Shown here in pieces: positions 40,772 through 49,672 of a stretch of DNA of 64,000 bases. Location: positions 186,001 through 250,000 of the forward strand of contig CBDDHT010000005.1 of assembly GCA_965228615.1 (NCBI GenBank), given 5' to 3'. The stretch comes from CBDDHT01 sp965228615. Its GTDB lineage: Bacteria; Pseudomonadota; Alphaproteobacteria; Rhizobiales; Methyloligellaceae. Numbering within the stretch: position 1 is the stretch's first letter; each line of letters begins with the position of its first letter. The notes below the pieces were generated by a model. That model ran no database searches. It was not told the DNA's origin and saw only the letters and a list, made by a program, of their open reading frames with translations. The position numbers were made by a program, and so were the translations under genes.

Positions 40772-41890
40772 TCAAGGTTTACTGAGGGGCTCTACTTCTT
40801 GCCCGATCGCCCATATGAAGGCGGCCATTTCTCGCGCGATGGCTGTCACGGCGACTGTCTTGGCCTTGCCGGCACTTATCAGTCTTCGATATCGAGTGCA
40901 CAGCCTCACTTGCCCTTTCCAAGCAATCACGCAGACCGACTTCGGCAGGCCTGCCAGTCTCGCGCTGATTGTGGGGCTGATCCGTGCTGGATAACGGTAT
41001 GTCCAGGCCCCCTCAATCAGCGCTCGGCGCGCCCGAGCATTGCCTGCTTTAGTGATCCCTCCGCGTCTGACGCGATCGCCCGTTGAACTTTCTGTAGGGA
41101 CGAGTCCGAGATAAGCCATCAACTGCCGTGGGCTGTCGAACCGACGGACATCTCCAATTTCGACCACCAACGTAACGGCTGTCATGAACGCCACCCCGCG
41201 CATCGCCTGGTACGCGGCGACCACTGGGGCCATTGACCACGAGGAAGAAGTTTCTCCAATCAGTTTGTTCAGTCGATCAAGACGAACTCCGGCGTCCTCA
41301 ACGGTCTGACAATATTCGGCGAGCAATATTTGATGCGCGGGATGATCGAACGCTTGAGATGCCAGCCACCGTCCATGCGCGCGGGTCCAGGCTTTCCGTC
41401 CTGCATAGTATCGGCCATGGCGGAGTAAGAACGAATTGAGTTGTTGTCGCGCCTGTTTTTGTGCCTCGAAAGCCGCGTCGCGGGCACGGACGAGGTCGCG
41501 AACTGCTTCATGCGCTTCATCCGGCACCCAGACAGGTGTCAACTCGCCAGCTCGATGGAGCCTCGCAAGACTGATAGCATCGCGACGATTGGTTTTTACG
41601 CGATCACCGGCACGCTTTGGTACCAATGACGGCGCGACAACACTGCATTCGTGACCCAATTCAACGATTTGCCTATAGAGCCCATACCCGGTAGGGCCGG
41701 CTTCATAGCAGAAGTGGAGCTTTGCCCCACGCTTAGCCAATTTCTTGACCATTGCTGCTACCGAAGATGGTTCCGAGGATATGTCGCCCAGAAACCGTAC
41801 CTCGCCATTGCGCTCGCCGTCGGCAATCGCCACCGAAATCTTCAACTTTGATGTGTCTAGGCCGATGAAAGCTGCGTGCTCGTTTGTCAT
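40772..41890 (-). CDS. IS110-family transposase
   Basis: A 372-residue IS110 recombinase starting at the ATG at 41890. The N-terminal RuvC-like DEDD domain begins FIGLDTSKLKISVAIADG and has CYEAGPTGYGLYRQI and VKTNRRDAISLARLHRAG. The C-terminal Tnp domain has MRGVAFMTAVTLVVEIGDVR, RQLMAYLGLVPTE and RRGGITKAGNARARRALIEG with the catalytic serine region. The frame is intact. It is inserted inside the IS66 element between tnpA and its right end; exact boundaries are not visible because IS110 elements lack long inverted repeats. Confidence 0.92.
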   Translation of the reverse strand: MTNEHAAFIGLDTSKLKISVAIADGERNGEVRFLGDISSEPSSVAAMVKKLAKRGAKLHFCYEAGPTGYGLYRQIVELGHECSVVAPSLVPKRAGDRVKTNRRDAISLARLHRAGELTPVWVPDEAHEAVRDLVRARDAAFEAQKQARQQLNSFLLRHGRYYAGRKAWTRAHGRWLASQAFDHPAHQILLAEYCQTVEDAGVRLDRLNKLIGETSSSWSMAPVVAAYQAMRGVAFMTAVTLVVEIGDVRRFDSPRQLMAYLGLVPTESSTGDRVRRGGITKAGNARARRALIEGAWTYRYPARISPTISARLAGLPKSVCVIAWKGQVRLCTRYRRLISAGKAKTVAVTAIAREMAAFIWAIGQEVEPLSKP

Positions 41891-42002
41891 GTCTTCCCTC
41901 GCTGGTCGGTAGGTCGCCCTGGCCAATTCCAGAGCCCACACAATCTACAGCGTGGGTAAGCGGCCCTCGCCAACGAACATACGGTCTAGTGCTATCACTA
42001 GG
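41891..42002 (-). ncRNA. Candidate IS110 bridge-RNA region
   Basis: The non-coding end upstream of the IS110 transposase, where this family encodes its bridge RNA. On the transposase strand it folds into consecutive hairpins: CTAGTG-ATAG-CACTAG (42001-41986), CCCAC/GTGGG around about 41960-41940, and CTGG-AATTGG-CCAG near 41930-41917. Placement and hairpins fit a bridge RNA, but the guide loops cannot be confirmed without the element boundaries. Confidence 0.4.
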
Positions 42003-42053
42003 ACTGGCAGTCTTCAGCCTACGCCAGCAAGACGGCCTTCACCGGAGGGGTAC

Positions 42054-42408
42054 TGAGCGGTGGACGATCGGGGATAAGCAACTTCAGAACGAACACAGCA
42101 ACACAAGTAGTCGCAACCACCTGAACGAGAAATATGCCGAGATACCTTACGTCTCTGAGAAACGCCATGTTCTTCGCCCAGAAACCGAAAACTTCTGAAT
42201 AAAACAATCCGGTCGACCAAATATCGGCACCGGGAAAGATAAAGAAAAACAGCGACACGGCACAGACATACAACCCGACCGAAATCATCGGATGTGAAAC
42301 ACAGGAGTCGGTCAGCTTTTTTAGAATCGGCTTCCGGCCGTTTTCATTAGGAACTTTGTTCTTCATCGCCGCCATTTTGAACGAATTTCGAGGACTGATC
42401 CTGAGCAT
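42054..42408 (-). pseudogene. LpxE-like PAP2 phosphatase, N-terminal half
   Basis: The first 118 codons of the split phosphatase gene. A basic start is followed by membrane segments (VGLYVCAVSLFFFIFPGADI, YLGIFLVQVVATTCVAVFVL) and ends at DRPPL, where the IS66 right end begins; the frame then runs 11 codons into the element before a stop. The start could be the ATG at 42408 or at 42375. The C-terminal half is at 36795-37295. Confidence 0.8.
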
Positions 42409-42777
42409 CTAGAAGGTGTCCGAGGTGTTTCACAGGTGTCAAAATGCCGCCAGCTCGAACAAACCGGAGACGTGTTCAAGCCAACGTTCTGGGTTAACCG
42501 TCAACCTGTTGTTGGATGCCTAAATCCGGTTCATTCGAAGGTCGATTGCTCGCGCTGGCCTTCTTCCTTGGAGCTGATCTTGCTTCGCCAGCTGTACAAC
42601 TTGCGATTAGAGTTTCTGGCCGATCAAGGATAAGTCGCTGCACGACCCACAGCGGGGTTTCATTTAGTTTTGCGGCTTCGCGTTGAGTGCACAGGTTGGT
42701 CCCATTCCACTCAATATGCTCTTTGCTGGGTTTAGAAGATTGATTTGACGAAAAGTTGCCGCCAACTCGAGCGGTGC
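42409..42777. other. Intergenic, no gene seen
   Basis: About 369 bases between the split phosphatase and the MntR-type gene. No convincing coding region, RNA or strong hairpin was found. Confidence 0.4.
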
Positions 42778-43233
42778 TCAGTCGGCGCCGGACGCGTTTC
42801 TTTTCACGAAATCCTGAAACACTTTCAGCGTCTCTTCGCTGACATGATGCTCGATACCTTCCGCGTCTTGCTCGGCCACTTCCGCGGAAATTCCTAGTGT
42901 AATCAGGAAATCGACGACAATCCTGTGCCGCTTGCGGCAGGCTTCCGCCAGTTGGCGGCCCGCCTCGGTCAAGCGGATATCGCGGTAGCGCTCCTGAAGG
43001 ATAAGTCCTTCTCGCTTCAGCCTAGCAAGATTTTTCGATACCGTCGGCTGCGCAACACCGAGCCGCTCGGCAATTTCGACCGGACGCGCAGACCCGTTCA
43101 GGTGAATCAGTTCCGCGATGAGTTCCACATAGTCCTCGACCATTTCACTCTGGTGCGCGGTGCGCACAGCCTCGAACCCGCTGGCCTGTTCATCGACACT
43201 TCTATCGGACACCTTGGGTGAAGGACCGGTCAT
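42778..43233 (-). CDS. mntR: MntR-type metalloregulator (DtxR family)
   Basis: A 151-residue DtxR-family repressor of the short MntR kind. A winged-helix domain (MVEDYVELIAELIHLNGSAR, LGVAQPTVSKNLARLKREGL) is followed by the metal-binding dimerisation domain with HRIVVDFLITLG and EQDAEGIEHHVSEET. These include the Glu/His ligands typical of MntR. There is no SH3 domain, as expected for MntR. It is transcribed divergently from the peroxidase/ABC operon and probably represses it, and itself, when manganese (or iron) is plentiful. Confidence 0.85.
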   Translation of the reverse strand: MTGPSPKVSDRSVDEQASGFEAVRTAHQSEMVEDYVELIAELIHLNGSARPVEIAERLGVAQPTVSKNLARLKREGLILQERYRDIRLTEAGRQLAEACRKRHRIVVDFLITLGISAEVAEQDAEGIEHHVSEETLKVFQDFVKRNASGAD

Positions 43234-43280
43234 GAATGGAACACATCCTCTTTGTTTTCATTGTGATTGTGTATGCCGCG

Positions 43281-43328
43281 AAATTTGCCACTTGACAATG
43301 TGTTAGATTACCCTAAGAAAATTTGCCA
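43281..43328. promoter_or_regulatory. Direct repeats flanking a promoter
   Basis: AAATTTGCCA occurs at 43281-43290 and again at 43319-43328, 38 bases apart, flanking a perfect -35 box TTGACA (43292-43297). Together with the divergent MntR-type gene this makes them candidate operator half-sites for the peroxidase/ABC operon. Confidence 0.5.
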
Positions 43329-43352
43329 GAGCTAAACTTAATAGGCGTAGCT

Positions 43353-45206
43353 ATGAAAACTCTCCTTGCCAGCGCGGTGATCTGCCTTGTTCCGGTCATC
43401 GCGCAAGCCACCGCAATCAAAGAAGCCCTCTGGGCTCCACGTGCAGCCGCCTATCGGCACACCTTGTTTCTGGGAAACCTTTCCCCAGTCCCCTGGGAGA
43501 AAATCGAAGCCAGCTGGAACCGTGCCGTTCCAGGCAGCTCACTTCCGGATGCCGCGGTTTCCCGGGCAAGTGACGAGGAAGCCGCTGCTCTTAACAGTGC
43601 TCTTCAGGTGCAGGACAGGCAGGCGCTGTTTGAAGCGGCAACGGTCATCGTTGCTCAGGGGATACTGCGTCACCTGGAAAATGCGGATGCCGGGCTCGGA
43701 ACTCCGGAAGCAGCCACTGAGTTGGCCAAGGCCGAAACGCTTTACCGCGCCTTTGAAGATGCTATTCGCACCGTCGATGAGCCTGCCGCTCGCCAGCTTG
43801 GCAGGGCATGGCTCATCCTGAACTCGTCCCTAGGCAGTGGCGGCGTTCTGGGCCAAGGCGGACAGGAAAGCAACAAGTCAGAATTCGCAAACGCCCGCAA
43901 AGATGTTTCCGATTACATTCGTACCAACTACCTGCCGGCAGAATTTGCAACCCGTGACAAGCTGGCTCCTGTTCCGGAAACGGTTTTCCTTTCTGGACAG
44001 GAAGTGAAACTGCCTGCAACATTGCCTCCGGGATCAAACATCGCCGATCAAAGCGAGCTGCCGCGCCTTATTCTTCAACTCGAGGAAGCCGGTGAAGACG
44101 AAGCCAACCTGCCGCTTGTCGCTTATGGCGACATGCTGTTTGACAGTCCTGAGATCTTCGGCGGTCCTGCGCAGGAACTCGGGATTGCCTGTTCCACCTG
44201 CCATAACAGATCCGACATCAACAGGGAGTTCTTCATTCCGGGCCTCAGCTATCGCCCCGGGGGAATGGATGTCGACGGTGCCTTCTTCAATCCGATGTTC
44301 AATGACCGGAAGGACGATCACCTCGATACGCCGTCGATGCGCGGTATACGGTTCACCGCGCCTTATGGCCGTGACGGACGCGAACCCAGTCTGCGCCGTT
44401 TCATCCGCAACGTGATCGTTACCGAATTTGCCGGCAAGGAGCCGACCCCGTTCCAGCTTGATGCGCTAGTCGCCTATGTCCGTGAGTTCGACTGGCTGCC
44501 GAATCCGCAAATCGACCGGGCAGGCCGGTTGACCGACAAGGCCTCCGACGCGGCAAAGCAGGGTGAAGCCATCTTCAACACTGATTTTCCAGGACTGAAC
44601 GGCAAGTCCTGCGCGTCCTGCCACACGCCGGATCAGAATTTCACCGATGGACTGACACACGATATCGGCAGCTCGGAGCCACCCTTCCCCGGAGGCACGG
44701 CTACCGCCTTCGAAACGCCAACGCTGCGCAACATTAACTTCACCGCCCCCTATATGCATGATGGTTCGCTGCCGACGCTGGCCAGCGTTGTGGATTGGTT
44801 CAACGACACCAGGAATCTTGGGTTGGACGAAGAGCAACGAGCAGACCTGACGGCGTATCTGGAAGCCATCGGCGATGGCGAAGAGCCCTATCAGCGCTTT
44901 GAAGGCCGTGACAGTGTCTTCCGCCTGTCCTGGGAAGAGCTGACTACTTTCGCGTCAACCCTGGACACTCTTCTGCCCGCCCGCGATGTCCAGAATATCG
45001 CGTTGCTCATCGATACGGTTGCGCCGGATCTTGCAGCCGACGCCAGCGTGATGACCAATCAGGCGGCAAAATCCGAAATCTATGAACTCAGCGCCATCCT
45101 GAGGGCCGTGGGCGATGCCAGCGCTGAAGGTGACTGGGGCGACGCGGAACAGCAATGGCAAAAGTTCAAGACCATGCAGGCCGCAATTGACGAGAGGATG
45201 TTTTGA
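43353..45206 (+). CDS. Long di-haem cytochrome c peroxidase-like protein
   Basis: A 617-residue periplasmic protein starting at the ATG at 43353 with a signal peptide cut near AQATA. The core (about residues 255-520) is of the di-haem peroxidase/MauG type, with haem motifs C280STCH284 and C420ASCH424 and GGMDVDGAFFNPMF between them. About 230 helical residues precede it and about 90 follow, so it is much longer than ordinary CcpA (about 330). The extra N-terminal helices are vaguely imelysin-like. Its stop overlaps the ATG of the substrate-binding protein gene, so it is part of the ABC importer operon. A role in oxidising a metal or ligand before uptake is possible but not shown. Confidence 0.8.
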   Translation: MKTLLASAVICLVPVIAQATAIKEALWAPRAAAYRHTLFLGNLSPVPWEKIEASWNRAVPGSSLPDAAVSRASDEEAAALNSALQVQDRQALFEAATVIVAQGILRHLENADAGLGTPEAATELAKAETLYRAFEDAIRTVDEPAARQLGRAWLILNSSLGSGGVLGQGGQESNKSEFANARKDVSDYIRTNYLPAEFATRDKLAPVPETVFLSGQEVKLPATLPPGSNIADQSELPRLILQLEEAGEDEANLPLVAYGDMLFDSPEIFGGPAQELGIACSTCHNRSDINREFFIPGLSYRPGGMDVDGAFFNPMFNDRKDDHLDTPSMRGIRFTAPYGRDGREPSLRRFIRNVIVTEFAGKEPTPFQLDALVAYVREFDWLPNPQIDRAGRLTDKASDAAKQGEAIFNTDFPGLNGKSCASCHTPDQNFTDGLTHDIGSSEPPFPGGTATAFETPTLRNINFTAPYMHDGSLPTLASVVDWFNDTRNLGLDEEQRADLTAYLEAIGDGEEPYQRFEGRDSVFRLSWEELTTFASTLDTLLPARDVQNIALLIDTVAPDLAADASVMTNQAAKSEIYELSAILRAVGDASAEGDWGDAEQQWQKFKTMQAAIDERMF

Positions 45207-46063
45207 TGCTGAACCGCCGTACGTTCTTGGCCGCTGCCTCCGCCAGCTTCGTCCTGCCGGCTTTTGCCGCCGAGGAGGGTCTGACCTTGGCCTTCATACC
45301 GCAGGAGAACCCGGAAAAGCTTCTGGGAGATATCAAAGTCATCACCGGCTGGCTTTCGGAGCAAATGAGCGTCCCCGTCACCGGTTTCGTCACTTTTGAC
45401 CATGCAGCCGCCGTCGAGGCGCTTCGAAACGGCGATGCTGACATTTCCTTCATGGGCGCCCTGCCATTTGTTCTCGCGGAAGATCAGCTCGGAGCGGTAC
45501 CGCTTTTGTCGGAAGTCTACCGGGGTCAGCCCAGCTACTCCGGACGAGTCTTCGTCCGCAAGGACAGCGGCATTGAAACCCTTGCCGATCTCAAGGGGCG
45601 TGACATTGCCTTCGCAGACCCTGTATCGGAATCCGGTTATATCTATCCGCTGGATCTGTTTGTCCGCGAGGGCCTGATTGCCGATGCGGCGGATGCCGAC
45701 AGCTTCTTCGGCAGGAAATTCTTTGCCGGTGGATACCAGCAGGCGATGCAGGCCATGGCAAACGGATTGGTCGATGCCTCCGGAGCGAGCCAATATGCGG
45801 ACCTCTTTTTAACACCGGACCAGCAGGCAGAAGTCAGGGTTCTGGCGGAATCGGAACAGATCCCGAGTCATGCGGTCATTGCACGCCCCGGCCTTGATGC
45901 CGGATTGCAGGCAAAGTTCGTTAAGGTGATGCTCAGCCTGAACGATCCGGAAAACCGCTACCTGCTGGCCTATCTCTACGGCCCGGACGGTTACGTTACC
46001 GCCGACCCGGAAGTCTATGAAGGCGTTCGCGAAACCGCGCGGCGCTATGGTTTCCTGAAATGA
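45206..46063 (+). CDS. PhnD-like periplasmic substrate-binding protein
   Basis: A 285-residue binding protein with a Tat-like or Sec signal (NRRTFLAAASASFVLPAFA). GLTLAFIPQENPEKLLGDIK, AVEALRNGDADISFMGALPF and DIAFADPVSESGYIYPLDLF are typical of the PhnD/PtxB/AioX cluster of phosphonate, phosphite or oxyanion binders. The ATG at 45206 shares bases with the peroxidase stop (TGATG). The true ligand is not evident; MntR and the peroxidase beside it argue against plain phosphonate. Confidence 0.85.
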   Translation: MLNRRTFLAAASASFVLPAFAAEEGLTLAFIPQENPEKLLGDIKVITGWLSEQMSVPVTGFVTFDHAAAVEALRNGDADISFMGALPFVLAEDQLGAVPLLSEVYRGQPSYSGRVFVRKDSGIETLADLKGRDIAFADPVSESGYIYPLDLFVREGLIADAADADSFFGRKFFAGGYQQAMQAMANGLVDASGASQYADLFLTPDQQAEVRVLAESEQIPSHAVIARPGLDAGLQAKFVKVMLSLNDPENRYLLAYLYGPDGYVTADPEVYEGVRETARRYGFLK

Positions 46064-46830
46064 GTGTTGCCGCCGCCCTTTGCGATGTTACGCATCAGTT
46101 CGATGAGCATCCAGCCCTGTCGAATATCTCCCTGACCCTGAAGGAAGGAGAGACCGTTGCGTTTCTGGGGCCGTCAGGGGCGGGAAAGTCAACCCTGCTG
46201 GCACTTCTCGACGGGCGGTTGCGGAACTGGCGCGGTACGGCAGAAGTTCTGGAGACACCTTACTCGGCGACAGCACGTCCCCCGAGAGATGCAAGATCGG
46301 AGGTAGGCTTCATTTTCCAGGAATTCGCGCTGGTTGACCGGTTGAGCGTTTACCAGAACGTGATGAACGGAAGGCTTGGCCGGATGCGGACCTGGCAATC
46401 GCTCTGGAGCCGCTTCGGTGAACGCGATCACCTTGTCGTCTCCGGTGTTCTGGAGGATACCGGATTGACCGATCTGGCCGCGCGCCGCGCGGACAAACTC
46501 TCCGGCGGACAACGGCAACGCACCGCCATCGCCCGGTGTCTGGCCCAGGAACCGAAACTGATCCTGGCAGACGAACCGGTCAGCAATCTCGACCCGGCCA
46601 ATGCCGAGAAAATTCTCGGCCTGATTACAGGTGCTGCCCGCAAACGCGGCATCACCGTCGTCTTCAGCTCGCATCAGCCGGAGCTGTCACAGCGTTTCGC
46701 CGATCGCATCATCGGCCTGCGCGACGGCAAACTGCTCTTCGACCGGCCTTCGGGGCAGGTAAGCGCTGCCGATATTTCGGAGCTTTATCATGGCGCGTCT
46801 CCGAGCGCCGAACTGCGTGTGGTGAGTTGA
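46060..46830 (+). CDS. ABC transporter ATPase (PhnC-like)
   Basis: A 256-residue ABC ATPase: Walker A GPSGAGKSTLL near residue 42, Q-loop FIFQEFALVDRL, signature LSGGQRQRTAIARCL and Walker B LILADEPVSNLD. It is close in form to PhnC. It overlaps the binding-protein gene by 4 bases and the permease gene by one, so expression is coupled. It energises import by the permease that follows. Confidence 0.92.
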   Translation: MSVAAALCDVTHQFDEHPALSNISLTLKEGETVAFLGPSGAGKSTLLALLDGRLRNWRGTAEVLETPYSATARPPRDARSEVGFIFQEFALVDRLSVYQNVMNGRLGRMRTWQSLWSRFGERDHLVVSGVLEDTGLTDLAARRADKLSGGQRQRTAIARCLAQEPKLILADEPVSNLDPANAEKILGLITGAARKRGITVVFSSHQPELSQRFADRIIGLRDGKLLFDRPSGQVSAADISELYHGASPSAELRVVS

Positions 46831-47573
46831 TGTCGCGCACCGTGACCTGGCTTGTGCTGGCCGCTGCCATCTTGTGGTCACTGGGAAGCGCAGATATGGG
46901 ATTGGAAAAGCTCCCCGGCGCAAAGGCGCGCCTGGGCGAATTTTTCGGCCGGATGCTGCCGCCAGACATGTCCATTTGGCCGGAAGTTTTGCAAGGTCTG
47001 GCGGAGACCCTGCGCATTGCCATTCTGGGAACTTTCTTCGCCGTCCTGTTTTCCGTCGTTCTTGGCATTTTGGCAGCGGAAACACTGGTTCCGCCGGCAA
47101 TCTGGCGGCCCGTCCGATCGCTGCTTGCGATCGTGCGGGCAATTCCGCTGATCCTGGTTGCCATGCTGATGGTCGGTGCAGTCGGCCTTGGACCGTTGCC
47201 CGGTATCCTGGCAGTGACATTTCACGCAACGGGCATGCTGGCGAAATTTTACGCAGAGGCGATCGATACCGTCTCGCCCGAACCGGTGAAGGCACTGGAA
47301 AGCGCGGGCGCCAACAGATTACAGCAACTGCGCTGGGGGATCTGGCCGCAAATGGCGCCGCTGGTTCTGCGCGATACCGTCTTCCGGTTCGAACTGAATT
47401 TGCGCGAGAGCCTGATCCTCGGCGTCGTCGGCGCAGGCGGCATCGGTCTATATATTCAGACCTACGTCCGCTCGTTTCAGTACGACAAGGCAGCGACGGT
47501 GACGCTGGCGATCATCATTCTTGTGCTGCTATCAGAAGCCGTGAACACCGCTTTGCAGAAACGCTTCTCCTGA
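46830..47573 (+). CDS. ABC transporter permease (PhnE-like)
   Basis: A 247-residue membrane protein with about six helices. The EAA-type loop EPVKALESAGANRLQQLRWG and the C-terminal RESLILGVVGAGGIG are those of PhnE-type permeases. The ATG at 46830 overlaps the ATPase stop codon. It completes a binding protein-ATPase-permease importer; no phn catabolic genes follow. Confidence 0.9.
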   Translation: MSRTVTWLVLAAAILWSLGSADMGLEKLPGAKARLGEFFGRMLPPDMSIWPEVLQGLAETLRIAILGTFFAVLFSVVLGILAAETLVPPAIWRPVRSLLAIVRAIPLILVAMLMVGAVGLGPLPGILAVTFHATGMLAKFYAEAIDTVSPEPVKALESAGANRLQQLRWGIWPQMAPLVLRDTVFRFELNLRESLILGVVGAGGIGLYIQTYVRSFQYDKAATVTLAIIILVLLSEAVNTALQKRFS

Positions 47574-47737
47574 TTAGATGTGCAGCTTTTCGAACTGATC
47601 ATGATGTCCAAAGAAGCTGCGACCCTAAAAACGCAACTAATTCCGAAGCCTAATCAGCGGGCTCCTTCCTCACTGTTCTGCGCATCAATTAAGACCGCGG
47701 TCCCAGAGGAAGGCTCCAGGACGTCTAGAGTAAACCG

Positions 47738-48355
47738 TTACTTCCTTGGTACGCTGGCAACAGTGGTCACGCGGGCGTCGTCAATCCCGGTCCAAAGCGC
47801 GGCGGAATACGGAGATTGACGTTTAATGTATCGGTACGGCGTCGAATACCAAGGCAGAACTGTTTCAGCTTGGTTGTCCAATATCATGTCCCCGTAGTCC
47901 GTGCGGACTGTCAGCACAGCATGACCACCATTCTGGAGGTCCTTTGCGACGGTGATTAGCAGAGTGCTGCGCGGCCATCCCGCATTTAGAAGCTCTCGTT
48001 GCTTTTCAAGGACATATTCCTCACAATCTCCATATCCGTCGTCTGGGTAGGTCCAATACTCTGGTTTGCCATAGAGATCGTCATCGGTCATTGGCCGAAC
48101 ACGACGATTTACATCCGTGTTAATCGCGAGCAATTCCTGCCATCTTTCTTCCGTCAATTTTACGACGACCGGCTCATAGCGTTCATTTGAACAAGCACCA
48201 ATGTTGTCTCGGCAAAACTGTACGTATCCGATGGGTGCTTTGACGTCTTGTTTCATGTCCATAAAGCGCCCGGTATCGGCTGACGCAGACGCGGAAGAAG
48301 TTACCAACAATGCCAGAAAAGTTGTTGGCAGAAGTATATTTTGTAGTCTTTTCAT
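47738..48355 (-). CDS. Transglutaminase-like cysteine peptidase (BTLCP)
   Basis: A 205-residue exported protein starting MKRLQNILLPTTFLALLVTS at the ATG at 48355 behind GGAGGG. The papain/transglutaminase triad is in place: GYGDCEEYVLEKQRELL (Cys), NGGHAVLTVRTDYGD (His) and MILDNQ (Asp). It fits the bacterial transglutaminase-like cysteine proteinases (DUF920), of which LapG is the known member, though no LapD/LapA partner is nearby. It converges on the ABC operon. Confidence 0.85.
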   Translation of the reverse strand: MKRLQNILLPTTFLALLVTSSASASADTGRFMDMKQDVKAPIGYVQFCRDNIGACSNERYEPVVVKLTEERWQELLAINTDVNRRVRPMTDDDLYGKPEYWTYPDDGYGDCEEYVLEKQRELLNAGWPRSTLLITVAKDLQNGGHAVLTVRTDYGDMILDNQAETVLPWYSTPYRYIKRQSPYSAALWTGIDDARVTTVASVPRK

Positions 48356-48896
48356 CCCAAAGCCCTCCCTTAAGGCTGGCTTCACGATGTCATCTTGAAT
48401 TTTATTTTAATAAAAGCTTCTCAGTAAGTATTGAGTCAAATAAAAAGAAATATAAACTAATATTTGAATTACATTTTACTATAATTCTAATTAGACTTGT
48501 CTAAAATTTTATCTTTCTCCTGCAACAAACTGATATGCTTACATTTCTTCCGTTGATGGTCCTTGAATTAAATAAAGGAGGATTTGGCGTGCACCCTGAC
48601 AATCGAGAGCTTAAAAAGAAATCCAGAAGGCAATTCAGGTGAATATTTCGGCAAGTTTTTTGAAGGCAGAGCAACCCATTGATTGGATCGCCGCGACCAA
48701 ACGAGGTTCCACAGCATACGTCCAACAACTACAGGCGGCCTGATCCCGCTCGTGACAATTCAACCTTTTTGAGAATGGCCTTACGGCCGAAAAAGACGGC
48801 CCTCGCAGAGGGCCTCTCACTGCTACCTTGGAAAAACAATCCAACACAGTTCCAACGTCGTATGTACAGTACCGATATGTTGGCTGGGTATAGTCG
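48356..48896. other. Long AT-rich intergenic region
   Basis: About 541 bases without a convincing gene. 48400-48540 is markedly AT-rich with many TTTTA/AAAT runs, unlike the window average, and suggests a promoter region or foreign DNA. A hairpin GGCCCTC-GCA-GAGGGCC lies at 48798-48814 without a T-run. Confidence 0.45.
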
Positions 48897-49481
48897 ATGG
48901 ACGCACTTGAAGAATGGATCAGAGTAAATTCGTACTTGGTATACGGGATACTATTTTTTTATTGTGCGATGAAAAGTGGGGCTCTGCCGCTGTTTGCTGC
49001 TATCTTTGCCAGCACTGATGATCTTTCGATATTTGCAGTATCTGCGGCATCCTTTCTTGGCGGATACTTAGGTGATGAAGCACGGTTTTATCTTGCGCGG
49101 CGATATGGTGACTATTTGACAAGCCGGCTGCCAAGATTAGGTGTGATTGTCAAACGAGCTGAAGGCTTGCTTGCGAGGCACGGAGCCAAATACATTTTTT
49201 TGTACCGATATCCAAAAGGTATGCGAACGATCGGCGCATTTCCGGTCGGGTTAAGCAATATGTCCTGGTTGCGTTTCACTGTTTTCAACGCAGGATCCGC
49301 TGCCTTGTGGACCACGTTGCTAGTTGCGTTTGGATATGTGTTTGGTGTTGCGATAGTAGAGACTGTAGAACGTAATTGGGGCTGGCTTAGCGTTGTCGCG
49401 ATAGGGGTATTCGCACCTTTGGTTTGGCTTGTGTATCGCAATAATTTGACGAGTGCGCAAAAGGGATTAAGAACTCCCTAG
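48897..49481 (+). CDS. DedA-family membrane protein
   Basis: A 194-residue integral membrane protein with the DedA/VTT pattern: FLGGYLGDEARFYLARRYGD, YIFLYRYPKGMRTIGAFPVG (the conserved R-x-x-P-x-G-R-T-like segment, here YPKGMRT) and GSAALWTTLLVAFGYVFG. DedA proteins help flip or recycle lipid carriers such as undecaprenyl phosphate. It stands alone after an AT-rich gap. In this neighbourhood of wall enzymes a lipid-carrier role would fit. Confidence 0.82.
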   Translation: MDALEEWIRVNSYLVYGILFFYCAMKSGALPLFAAIFASTDDLSIFAVSAASFLGGYLGDEARFYLARRYGDYLTSRLPRLGVIVKRAEGLLARHGAKYIFLYRYPKGMRTIGAFPVGLSNMSWLRFTVFNAGSAALWTTLLVAFGYVFGVAIVETVERNWGWLSVVAIGVFAPLVWLVYRNNLTSAQKGLRTP

Positions 49482-49672
49482 TGTCAAAAACAAAAAATAA
49501 CCACTTTTCCGGACAATCAAATGTACGGTCGATGTGCTCGCATTTGTAACAGCTCTGTTCTGTCCTTGTTGCGAGAGAACCAGAAGACCTCAACGATTCC
49601 TATTGCGAGGAAACCGAACAATGAACGTTGCCCTCCTGAGATGCGAGTATTCTAGCGAAATGTCAGGTAGTT

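Larger units (their letters stand above)
37303..42053 (-). mobile_element. IS66-family element with nested IS110
   Basis: A composite of about 4.75 kb bounded by imperfect inverted repeats: 37303-37323 (starts GTAACCGTCCGGTGAA) and 42033-42053 (reversed, GTACCCCTCCGGTGAA), 17 of 21 matching. Both ends abut the 8-bp direct repeat TGAGCGGT (37295-37302 and 42054-42061), the duplication length expected for IS66. It carries tnpA, tnpB, tnpC and a downstream pRiA4b-type passenger gene, all leftward. An IS110-family element occupies much of 40.6-42.0 kb, between tnpA and the right end. The insertion splits an LpxE-like gene. Confidence 0.88.

Noticed and set aside
45206..47573. Phosphonate uptake as the firm function of the PhnDCE-like transporter
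   Set aside because: No phosphonate degradation genes follow and the neighbours point to a metal-responsive system; the substrate is left open.
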